Shown here: in pieces, positions 8,121 through 15,223 of the stretch
Position numbering within the stretch: position 1 is the stretch's first letter
Layout of the letters: every line of letters begins with the position of its first letter
Assembly: GCA_034437795.1 (NCBI GenBank)
Contig: DAOTTI010000194.1
Span: 1 to 29,266 of the forward strand
Source of the DNA: DAOTTI01 sp034437795
Lineage (GTDB): Bacteria; Chloroflexota; UBA11872; UBA12225
Length of the DNA: 29,266 nt
Reading direction: 5' to 3'
Program-made: the position numbers and the translations under genes
Notes under the pieces: generated by a model
The model's database searches: none
The model's input: only the letters and a program-made list of their open reading frames with translations
What the model was told of the DNA's origin: nothing

Positions 8121-9377
8121 ATGACGAGACCAACCGCTCGCTACCTGATCGCCACGTTCCTGTGCCTGGCACTCTCCTTCACGCTGTCGCTCACCCGTGC
8201 CCTCCCCGCCCACGCGTCGGCCGGCGGCCCTTTCCGCGTCGTGCTCGACGCCGGCCACGGGGGGCGCGACCCGGGCGCCGTCTCGCCCCTGCTGCCTTTG
8301 CCGGAGAAGGAGGTGACGCTCCGCTTGGCGCTCCTGACCGGAGCCGCCCTGGCGCAGCGCGGGATCGACGTCGCCTACACCCGCACCGATGATCGCTACG
8401 TCGGCCTGGTCGAGCGCGCGGCCACGGCCCAGCGCACCGGGGCCCACGCCCTGGTCAGCATCCACCTCAACTCAGCCGAGAACCCGGCGGCCACTGGCGT
8501 CGAGGCCTGGCACGGCGTGGGCGCGCGCGATGCTGACCTGGCGGCCGCGCTCCTGGCGGCGCTGGCGGCCAGCCTGCAGCCGTACGAGATCCCTGTCAGA
8601 GGGGCGCGCCCGGGCTCCCAGCTGGCCGTGCTGCGGGGCTCGGTGCCCGCCGTCTTGATCGAGGTTGGGTACATCACCAATGCGCACGACGCCCAGCATC
8701 TGGCCGAGGATCGGTTTCTACGCGCGGTGGCGGAGGCGCTGGCCAGCGGCATCACGCGCTTCCGAGACGCGACCAGCGCCGGCGAAGCCAACCGCGCCGC
8801 CCTGCTGTCCTTTGGCCCTGGCCCTGGACTGTACGTCGTGCGCACCGGCGATACGCTCGCCGGCATCGCCGCGCGCCTGGGCCACAGCCTGCCCGAGCTG
8901 GCCCGCCTGAACGACATCGCCAACCCGCAGCTCATCGTCGCCGGTCAGCCCATCCGCCTGCCGGCGCCCGCGAGCGCCGGCGCCACCACGGCCTCGGCGC
9001 GCAGCGACGGCCCGCCGGCACGCGCGCCGGTTCCCCGCACCTACACCGTCGTGCCCGGCGATACGCTGAGCACGATCGCGCAGCGCTTCGGCATCCCGAT
9101 GAGCGACCTGGCCCGCTGGAACGGGCTGGCGGAGCCATACATCGTGCGCGTTGGCCAGCAACTGCAGCTAAGCGCCGGCGGCGCGGCACTCACCACCGGC
9201 GTGGGGGGCGGTGGAGCCAGCCCCCCACTGCGACGCTACCAGGTGCAGTACGGCGACACCATCTTCGGTCTGGCCGCCCGCTTCGGCGTGAGCCGGGAGG
9301 CCATCATCCGCGCCAATAGCATCTCGGATCCGGACCGGCTGCTGGCCGGTAGCACGCTCCTGATCCCGCCCGGGTAA
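8121..9377 (+). CDS. N-acetylmuramoyl-L-alanine amidase (Amidase_3) with three LysM domains
   Basis: 418 residues from ATG 8121; an in-frame ATG at 8049 would add a non-signal-like leader. Residues 1-34 are a signal peptide (hydrophobic core LIATFLCLALSFTLSL, cleavage near AHA-SA). The catalytic zinc amidase spans about 38-215: DAGHGGRDPG with H46, E62, SIHLN with H115, and catalytic E181 in LIEVGYITN. Three LysM repeats follow at about 237-281, 306-351 and 371-416 (each with GDT and a final I/L-rich strand), joined by Ala/Pro/Gly linkers. The enzyme cuts the amide bond between MurNAc and the stem peptide; LysM domains hold it on peptidoglycan. It is therefore an exported wall hydrolase for cell separation or remodelling. 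It is monocistronic, with a hairpin terminator 9 bp after the stop. Confidence 0.95.
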   Translation: MTRPTARYLIATFLCLALSFTLSLTRALPAHASAGGPFRVVLDAGHGGRDPGAVSPLLPLPEKEVTLRLALLTGAALAQRGIDVAYTRTDDRYVGLVERAATAQRTGAHALVSIHLNSAENPAATGVEAWHGVGARDADLAAALLAALAASLQPYEIPVRGARPGSQLAVLRGSVPAVLIEVGYITNAHDAQHLAEDRFLRAVAEALASGITRFRDATSAGEANRAALLSFGPGPGLYVVRTGDTLAGIAARLGHSLPELARLNDIANPQLIVAGQPIRLPAPASAGATTASARSDGPPARAPVPRTYTVVPGDTLSTIAQRFGIPMSDLARWNGLAEPYIVRVGQQLQLSAGGAALTTGVGGGGASPPLRRYQVQYGDTIFGLAARFGVSREAIIRANSISDPDRLLAGSTLLIPPG

Positions 9378-9385
9378 GCGCCATC

Positions 9386-9406
9386 GGCCCGTCTTCGAGA
9401 CGGGCC
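9386..9406 (+). terminator. Hairpin terminator of the amidase gene
   Basis: GGCCCGTCT-TCG-AGACGGGCC is a perfect 9-bp stem nine bases after the amidase stop. The downstream tract is only moderately T-containing, so termination may be partial. Confidence 0.7.
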
Positions 9407-9412
9407 CTGTCA

Positions 9413-9515
9413 CGTTCTCTGTCCCACAGGGAGAGAGTTAGGGCGAGGGCTCCCCACTCGCTACTCGCCACTCGCTACTCGCCACTCCTGCCTGCAGCGG
9501 GAACCCTGGCCCAGG
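9413..9515 (+). repeat. REP-like palindromic repeat with heptamer tail, copy 1
   Basis: The core is an imperfect palindrome (TCCC-ACA-GGGA with outer CTCT/AGAG pairing) followed by TTAGGGCGAGGGC. A heptamer tandem array and the block CAGCGGGAACCCTGGC follow. The same order of parts recurs at 21060-21173. Confidence 0.8.
9457..9484 (+). repeat. Heptamer tandem repeat, four units
   Basis: Four contiguous 7-bp units alternate CTCGCTA, CTCGCCA, CTCGCTA, CTCGCCA. Related units occur at 21104-21133. Confidence 0.85.
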
Positions 9516-9672
9516 GTGACGACCCCGCCACCCGAGAACACTGAATGCACTCGCGCGCCGCGCGTGGTTTGAATTGTGGCGCTCCAGTTCGCACAATGAG
9601 GTCAAACACCGAGCAGCATCGGGGCTGCGCTGGCTCGCTGGTGTAGTCCGGAGCGGAGAAGGGAACACGAGC

Positions 9673-11277
9673 ATGGTCACGGCACAGCAGGTCGAAGGCG
9701 TGGAGGTGCGGGGCCCGGCCGGTGGTGAGTTCGCCAGGATCCTGACGCCCCAGGCCCTGGCGTTCATTGCCAGGCTGCAGCGCGAGTTCGGGCCGACGCG
9801 TGAGTCGCTGCTCCGGCGGCGCGCGGAGCGCCAGGCGGAGATCGACGCGGGCGCGCTGCCCGACTTCCTGCCCGAGACGCGCCACATTCGGGAGGGGGAG
9901 TGGAAGGTGGCGCCGGTGCCCAGGGACTTGCAGGACCGGCGAGTGGAGATCACGGGGCCGGTGGACCGCAAGATGATGATCAACGCCCTCAACTCGGGGG
10001 CCAGGACGTTCATGGCCGACTTTGAGGATGCCCTCTCGCCAACGTGGGCCAACCTGATCCAGGGCCACCTCAACCTGATCGACGCCATCGAGCGCACCAT
10101 CAGCTTCGAGCAGGAGGACGGGCGGGTCTACCGCCTGAACGAGCAGATCGCCACGCTGCTGGTGCGGCCGCGGGGCTGGCACCTGCATGAGAAGCACCTG
10201 TGGGTAGACGGGAAGCCCATGTCCGCCGCCCTGTTCGACTTCGGGCTGTACATGTTCCACAACGGGCGCCGGCTACTGGAGCACGGCACGGGGCCGTACT
10301 TCTACCTGCCCAAGCTGGAGAGCCACCATGAAGCCCGCCTGTGGAACGACGTGTTCAATTTCACCCAGGATGCGCTGGGGATCCCTCGGGGCACGATCAA
10401 GGCCACCGTGCTAGTGGAGACGATCCTGGCCGCGTTCGAGATGGAGGAGATCCTCTACGAGCTGCGCGACCACAGCGCGGGGCTCAACGCCGGCCGCTGG
10501 GACTACATCTTCAGCGTGATCAAGAAGTTCCGCAACCGCGCGGACTTCATGCTGCCCGATCGTGCGCAGGTGACGATGACGGTGCCGTTTATGCGCGCCT
10601 ACACCGAGTTGCTGGTCAAGACCTGCCACCGGCGCGGGGCGCACGCCATGGGCGGCATGGCCGCCTTTATCCCCAGCCGGCGCAACCCCGAGATCAATGA
10701 GGTGGCCCTGGCTAGGGTGCGCGAGGACAAGCAGCGCGAAGCCGGCGACGGCTTCGATGGGACATGGGTCGCCCACCCCGACCTGGTGCCGGTGGCGACC
10801 GAGGAGTTCGACAAGGTCCTGGGCAGCCGCCCCAACCAGGTCAGCCGGCTGCGCGAGGAGGTGCAGGTGACCGCCCGCGACCTGCTGGACGTGCGTGTCC
10901 CCGGCGGGACCATCACCGAGGCGGGCGTGCGCAATAACGTCAGCGTCGGCATCCAGTACCTTGCCTCCTGGCTGAGCGGCACCGGCGCGGTGGCCATCTT
11001 CAACCTCATGGAAGACGCGGCCACCGCTGAGATTGCGCGGTCGCAGGTCTGGCAGTGGCTGCGGCACGGGGCCACGCTGAAGGAAGGCCCGCGCCTGACG
11101 CGTGACCTGGTCCTGCAATACGAGCGGGAAGAGCTGCAGAAAATCCGCGAGTCCCTGGGCGAGCGGGTCTACGGCCAGTACCGCTTCAAGGAGGCTACAG
11201 ACCTCTTCGAGCGCGTAGCCCTCTCCCAGGACTTCCCCGAGTTCCTGACGCTGCCGGCCTACGAGCTGATCGATTAA
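9673..11277 (+). CDS. aceB: Malate synthase A
   Basis: 534 residues from ATG 9673, with AGAAGGG about 8 bases upstream; an earlier in-frame ATG at 9574 only adds unrelated residues. It condenses glyoxylate with acetyl-CoA to malate in the glyoxylate cycle or glyoxylate salvage. Family signatures run through the whole protein: GARTFMADFEDA (109-120), LLVRPRGWHLHEKH with the catalytic Arg (165/167), GPYFYLPKLESHHEARLW, TIKATVLVETI, and NLMEDAATAEI with catalytic Asp448. Length matches the MSA class, not the longer GlcB class. Isocitrate lyase is not adjacent, so its glyoxylate source is not shown here. The upstream 150 bp hold repeat copy 1; a small hairpin follows the gene. Confidence 0.97.
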   Translation: MVTAQQVEGVEVRGPAGGEFARILTPQALAFIARLQREFGPTRESLLRRRAERQAEIDAGALPDFLPETRHIREGEWKVAPVPRDLQDRRVEITGPVDRKMMINALNSGARTFMADFEDALSPTWANLIQGHLNLIDAIERTISFEQEDGRVYRLNEQIATLLVRPRGWHLHEKHLWVDGKPMSAALFDFGLYMFHNGRRLLEHGTGPYFYLPKLESHHEARLWNDVFNFTQDALGIPRGTIKATVLVETILAAFEMEEILYELRDHSAGLNAGRWDYIFSVIKKFRNRADFMLPDRAQVTMTVPFMRAYTELLVKTCHRRGAHAMGGMAAFIPSRRNPEINEVALARVREDKQREAGDGFDGTWVAHPDLVPVATEEFDKVLGSRPNQVSRLREEVQVTARDLLDVRVPGGTITEAGVRNNVSVGIQYLASWLSGTGAVAIFNLMEDAATAEIARSQVWQWLRHGATLKEGPRLTRDLVLQYEREELQKIRESLGERVYGQYRFKEATDLFERVALSQDFPEFLTLPAYELID

Positions 11278-11301
11278 GGCGCGCAGCCCTTGCTCCGGCG
11301 G

Positions 11302-11316
11302 TGGGCGTCACGCCCA
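11302..11316. terminator. Small bidirectional hairpin between convergent genes
   Basis: TGGGCG-TCA-CGCCCA lies between the convergent malate synthase and flavoprotein genes. There is no T-tract; it is a weak candidate for a shared terminator. Confidence 0.4.
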
Positions 11317-11375
11317 ATGGAATACCCGATGAGGTACCCGTTGGGCCACCCAATGCGGCAGCGGGTAAGCGGCCG

Positions 11376-12341
11376 TCAGTGGCCCGCGCGGCGCGCCTCG
11401 AGATAGCGGTGCGCGGCGATGGCGGCCGTCGCGCCGTCCGCGGCGGCCGTGAGGGCGTGGCCGGGCGAGCCCTGCCGGACGTCGCCGGCGGCGAACACCC
11501 CCGCTAGCTCCGCCCGCATCCAGGCGTCGACCGGCACGCGGCCGTCGTCGGCCAGGCGCAGCCGGCCACGCAGGAAGGCGGTGTTCGGCTCGAAGCCTGC
11601 GTAGACGAAGAGCGCATCTAGCGCAAGCTGCGACGTCGCGCCCGTGACCAGGTCTCGCACGCGGACGCCGGCCACGGCGCTCTCGCCAAGCACCTCCTCG
11701 ACCACGGTGCTCTGGCGCGCCTCAATGGCAGGCTGCTCGGCGACGCGACGGCGGTACGTCTCCTGGCCGGAAAACGCCGGCTCGGGGTTCAGGACGATAA
11801 CGCGGGAGGCGTAGCCGGCCAGCGTCAGCGCCTCCTGGAGCGCGGCGTCACCGCCGCCGGCCACCCCGACGGTGCGCCCGCGGAACAGGGGCCCATCGCA
11901 GGTGGCGCAATGGCTGATGCCGCGGCCGGCCAGGCGCTCCTCGCCCGGCACCCCCAGCGCCTTCGGCCGTGCGCCGGATGCGATGATGACCGCTCTGGCG
12001 CGGTAGCTGCGCTCACTCGTCACCACCTGCCAATCATGGCCATCGGGGCCGCCGGGGCCGTCTGGCTCCAGCCCCTCCACCTCCGCCAGCTCAAAGCGGG
12101 CGCCGTAGCGCTCGGCCTGCTCCTGGACCAGGGGGCAGAGGTCGTACCCAGCGATGCCCTCAGGAAAGCCGGGGAAGTCCTCCACCTTCTCGACGTTCAG
12201 CAGCTGGCCGCCGGGGACGGACGACTCGAGCACCAGCGTGGCGCGGCCGTAGCGAGCGGCGTAGAGTCCGGCGGTAAGCCCGGCCGGCCCCGCGCCAATC
12301 ACCACCACGTCGAACGTCAGCGCTTCAGGCTCATCGCTCAT
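11376..12341 (-). CDS. Thioredoxin-reductase-like FAD-dependent oxidoreductase
   Basis: 321 residues with the two-domain fold of low-Mr thioredoxin reductases: FAD loop VVIGAGPAG (13-21), PGGQLLNVEKVEDFPGFPEGI, redox-active CATC (C145, C148), second nucleotide loop GVAGGGDAALQEA (159-171), and FAD motif GVFAAGDVRQ. Such enzymes pass electrons from a pyridine nucleotide through FAD and the CxxC disulfide to a thiol partner. In place of the usual HRRxxxRA after the second nucleotide loop it has VLNPEPAFSGQETYRRR, so the normal NADPH 2'-phosphate contact may be absent; the electron donor could be NADH or ferredoxin. It starts 80 bp after the selenoprotein on the same strand. That position suggests it reduces the selenoprotein's U-x-x-C centre, but this is inference; a general thioredoxin reductase is the alternative. 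Confidence 0.88.
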   Translation of the reverse strand: MSDEPEALTFDVVVIGAGPAGLTAGLYAARYGRATLVLESSVPGGQLLNVEKVEDFPGFPEGIAGYDLCPLVQEQAERYGARFELAEVEGLEPDGPGGPDGHDWQVVTSERSYRARAVIIASGARPKALGVPGEERLAGRGISHCATCDGPLFRGRTVGVAGGGDAALQEALTLAGYASRVIVLNPEPAFSGQETYRRRVAEQPAIEARQSTVVEEVLGESAVAGVRVRDLVTGATSQLALDALFVYAGFEPNTAFLRGRLRLADDGRVPVDAWMRAELAGVFAAGDVRQGSPGHALTAAADGATAAIAAHRYLEARRAGH

Positions 12342-12386
12342 ACGGCGCTCATCCCGCCATCCAGCCTAACCCCCAGACGTCCAGCT

Positions 12387-12414
12387 TTGAACCTTGAACC
12401 CTTGAACTTTGAAC
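12387..12414. repeat. TTGAAC short tandem repeat
   Basis: Four copies of TTGAAC spaced 7, 8 and 7 bases apart fill the gap between the selenoprotein stop and the flavoprotein start. It is AT-rich relative to its surroundings. Confidence 0.8.
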
Positions 12415-12421
12415 GTGAGCC

Positions 12422-14062
12422 TTACCGCCATTCGTCGACGGAGACGGTCTTCTGGTAGTTCGCGCCCATGATGCGCCAGTAGCCGTTCGTCTCGCCCCCG
12501 ACGACCACGATGTGAATCTCCTCCCGCCGGAACATCGGCACCAGTTCGTCCTCTCTGGCCTTCAGCTTGGAGGCGTACGGCTCCTCGCCGAAGGTGGCGC
12601 GGGGATAGACGTAGTTCTGGATCAACTGGTAGTCCCAGTACTCGCCGGCGGGCAGGGTCGCGTTCTCGTAGACCCATTCGATCAGCTTCTCTTTGGTGTC
12701 GAACCCGCCGCGGTCGATGAACTGCCGCGCCGTGATCGGGTCCAGCAGGAAGACGGGCGCGTTATGCGGGTCCATCCCTCTCAGCAGGTTCTGGACGTGC
12801 TTGCGCCAGTAGCGCTCGCGCAGGCCCAGGGTGAAGGCGGTCGACCGGCAGCCGGTGAAGGCGCTCACCGTGCTGTCGGTCGGCTTGAAGCCGTGCTGCA
12901 CGTGGAAAGGCTCCCAGGGGCTGCGCTCCTCGTTCTCGGCAAAGCAGACGGAGTTGTAGGCGTAGTTGTTGCCCTGCGAGCCCAGGTAGGTCAGGCCGGG
13001 CTCCGACCCGCCCTGGAGGTTCTGCGAGAGCAGGCCCCAGGCCCGCCCGATGGTGGCGTTGGCGTGGTTGTAGGGGCCCATCGCGCCGATGCCCCAGTTC
13101 ATGTTCAGCTCTTTGCGGATGGGGCCGTTCACGACGCACATCGCGGCCGCCGAGCTCGTCGTCGAGCCGCGCGCGCTGGCCCCCGTCGCGGCCAGGGCCA
13201 GGACCACGGGGAAGTACTCGGGGCGGCAGCCGGCCATCACCGCGTTAACGGCCACCTTCTCCACGGTGTATTCCCAGTACTCGCGGAAGGCGGTGGGCCG
13301 CATGTGGCCAACCACCTCGTCCGGTCGGCGACTGGTGTGGCGCAGCATCTCCTCCACCCGCGCCTCAGTCGGCAGAATGATCGGCAGCTTATCCGTCCAG
13401 TTCCGCTCCAGGAAGAGCTGGTGGAGGTTCTCCTCGGTGTCGGGCTCCACCAGCCGCGGCGTGGAGCGGTCGAAGCTGACGCCGGCCGCCCCTTCCGGAT
13501 CGAGCGGCGTGGTCAGCCCCTCGATGATCTCCTGCATCACGGGCCGCCCCGTGGTGGGGTCGTTCCCGTCCACGTAGGCGCGCAGCTCGGCGGCGGACTT
13601 GCCCATTACCGGCTGCGGCACGTACACCTGCCGCATCTTGGGCATGCCGTTCACCCGCGCCACCGACTTCGTCACGCGCTCGAAGATGTCGGTGTGGACC
13701 GCGATCGTGGGCACCTGGTACTTGTGGTCGAGCGTCATAGCGTGCACGGCGACCGCCGGCGCACAGGTGCTTCAGTGACCAACGCCGATGATGGCGGCGT
13801 CGCCGTGCTCCTTGATCTCCTGCCACGTCTCGGGGTCATCCCTGGTGTAGACGCTCCGGATCTGGATGAAGCGCGTCCTGACGCCGGGCATGTGCTCCTC
13901 GAACCAGCCCTGCATCTGCTTGAGGAACAGGTCCGAGTCGTCGAAGCGGCAGTCGACCAGGAACACGGTCTTACCCTCGAGCGTGTCCAGCCGCGGCGCC
14001 ATCGGCTTGGCGGTCACCTTGGGCGGGTAGCCCATCGGGTTGAGCACGGTGATCTTGCCCAT
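12422..14062 (-). CDS. UGSC-family selenoprotein fused to a large C-terminal domain (in-frame UGA read as Sec)
   Basis: Start ATG 14062 is set by GGGAGG six bases upstream (MGKITVLNPMGYPPKV). Codon 97 is TGA (13772-13774); the frame is otherwise open to 12422, giving 546 residues. Around it the protein reads IIGVGH-U-STCAPAVAVHAM, then QVPTIAVHTDIFERV and VYVPQPVMG. This is the layout of the UGSC family, where U-x-x-C follows a beta-strand and precedes a helix. The motif here is U97-S-T-C100 instead of U-G-S-C. Homology continues on both sides of the TGA, which argues against two genes. Residues about 165-546 form a second domain of unknown function with conserved-looking stretches such as MAGCRPEYFPVV, VNGPIRKELNMN, NHANATIGRAW, and Cys279, 309, 373 and 405. 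A SECIS-like hairpin follows the UGA. A 3D-domain gene lies upstream and a thioredoxin-reductase-like gene downstream. A redox role is inferred; the substrate is unknown. Alternative: TGA pseudogene of a Cys homologue. Confidence 0.83.
13741..13765 (-). promoter_or_regulatory. Putative bacterial SECIS element
   Basis: On the mRNA, starting 6 nt after the UGA, UGUGCGC pairs with GUGCACG (including one or two G-U pairs). A single bulged C follows, then GGC pairs with GCC around the loop GGUC. The loop begins 17 nt after the UGA and has G in its first two positions, which fits the known spacing and loop rule for SelB-dependent SECIS elements. It lies inside the coding sequence, as is normal in bacteria. 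Confidence 0.65.
13772..13774 (-). other. Recoded UGA, selenocysteine codon 97
   Basis: The plus-strand bases are tca, reading TGA on the minus strand. The codon is in frame with the open frames on both sides, with no other stop between 14062 and 12422. Confidence 0.8.
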
Positions 14063-14162
14063 CGCACGCCTCCCTCGTGTCGGATGCCGGCAGTATACCG
14101 CCTGGGCGCGCGGCGCCTGAGCCGCCGGCGCCCCGTCCTGGCCCGAAGCGGGCGCGCCGGCG

Positions 14163-14507
14163 TCAGTCCGGCTCGCTCTCGAGCGCGTGTGCGGACGCGT
14201 CGTGAAGTACCACGAGACTGAGCTGGCACCAGCGCCGCCCCCACTGGATGGCCTCAGCGCACGAGGGCAGCCAGATGTCGATGTGATTGCCAATAATGCC
14301 TGCGCCGCGGTCTTCGACCGTGAAGATGCCCGGCAGCCCCTGCACCACGAGCCTCGTTCCGGGCGGCAGCACCCGCCAGTCCGCGGCGACGGTGCCGTAA
14401 ACCGGCGGCGTGCCGGTGGCGGTCAGGCCGCTATCGCCGCAGCCCGGGGCATAGGCCGTGACCAGGAACCAGCACAGCACCACTGCCGGCAGGCTCACGG
14501 ACAGCAC
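14163..14507 (-). CDS. Secreted 3D-domain (double-psi beta-barrel) protein
   Basis: The C-terminal 85 residues are a 3D domain, the barrel shared with MltA-type lytic transglycosylases: FLVTAYAPGCGDSG, LTATGTPPVYGTVAADW, LPPGTRLVV, FTVEDRGAGIIGNHIDIWLP and EAIQWGRR. The Asp-rich signature (ED-RG, HIDIW) is intact. A short hydrophobic segment (SLPAVVLCWFL) precedes it and probably exports it. The start is uncertain: GTG 14507 gives 114 residues, while the frame is open further upstream through Arg/Pro-rich sequence with no good ribosome site. These proteins act on, or bind, peptidoglycan. The gene ends 100 bp before the selenoprotein start on the same strand; a functional tie is not evident. 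Confidence 0.78.
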   Translation of the reverse strand: MLSVSLPAVVLCWFLVTAYAPGCGDSGLTATGTPPVYGTVAADWRVLPPGTRLVVQGLPGIFTVEDRGAGIIGNHIDIWLPSCAEAIQWGRRWCQLSLVVLHDASAHALESEPD

Positions 14508-15223
14508 GCCGGTACGTGCGGAACAGCGAGCGCGCGGGCATCTGGCTGTTTGCCCGCCGGCCACCACACTGCGGATCGCTGGGCGCTTGGAGGCCCGCCC
14601 CACAGGGCCGCCGGCCCGGCCAGCCGGATGCGCTGGCCGACTGAGCACAGCAGCAGGCGGATATGGCCCGGATCACTCATGACCGGCGATCAGTTCCCTC
14701 TCCCTCTCGCAGAGGGAGGAGGGTGAAGGCTCCGCTGATGAGCGATCCAGGATAGGCGGCTCTGTCCAGCACGTGACAACTATTCGGCGCCACCGCCGCC
14801 ACATGGTCGGCGTGGCGCCGCCGGCAATACTCTCTCCCCGCGGTTGTGATGTGGTCGCACTCGAGTGGCGCCCTGGTTGAGGTTGCCGATCTACTCCGGC
14901 CATGGCCGCCCGGCAGGCTGAGCTACGGTCGGCGTGACCGGTGCTCCGCCGGCCGGCGAGCGCGGCCCCTGCGTGACGTGCCGCCCAATGGGCCAGTGTC
15001 GGGCTCGCTGACCCACGTGCCGCGGCACCCAACTTGTAGATCTGGATCCTGCGGAGCAGGGCGGAGCGCGCCAGCATATGAGGGGCGCCTCCGCCGGCTC
15101 CGGGAACTCGCGGCCACCGCCAGCCGAAGGGGACCGGCGCTCCGAATCGGGCGTCACGTCGCCGGCCGGCGGTGGCTCGGGATGGCTGGGAGAGGGAAAA
15201 CCTGCGGTCGCGTGAGAGGCGAG
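14508..15223. other. 716-bp stretch without a recognised gene
   Basis: It lies between the divergent 3D-domain and FNT genes. It contains repeat copy 2 and otherwise only low-complexity Arg/Ala/Pro frames on both strands. Promoters of both flanking genes are expected here, but no convincing boxes were found. Confidence 0.5.
14690..14752 (+). repeat. REP-like palindromic repeat, copy 2
   Basis: The stem CTCCCTCT-CGC-AGAGGGAG is followed by GAAGGCTCCGCTGATGAGC, matching the flank of copy 7 (28650-28767). Upstream GGCGATCAGTTCCC resembles the lead-in of copies 3 and 7. Confidence 0.8.

Noticed and set aside
9457..9484. CRISPR array
   Set aside because: Units are 7 bp with no spacers.
12422..13747. 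A separate 441-residue gene starting at GTG 13747
   Set aside because: The frame continues upstream without a stop through the redox motif to the TGA and on to a well-supported ATG at 14062. No ribosome site was noted for the GTG, and family-like sequence begins before it.
13760..13785. Frameshift or sequencing error as cause of the TGA
   Set aside because: The frame is the same on both sides, so no indel is needed. The TGA falls exactly at the family's Sec/Cys position and a SECIS-like stem follows. A single-base error from TGC/TGT cannot be formally excluded.
12512..14221. 569-residue plus-strand ORF
   Set aside because: Antisense shadow of the selenoprotein gene with low-complexity composition.
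14673..15077. 134-residue minus-strand ORF
   Set aside because: Its end is translated palindromic repeat and the rest is compositional noise; no recognisable domain.
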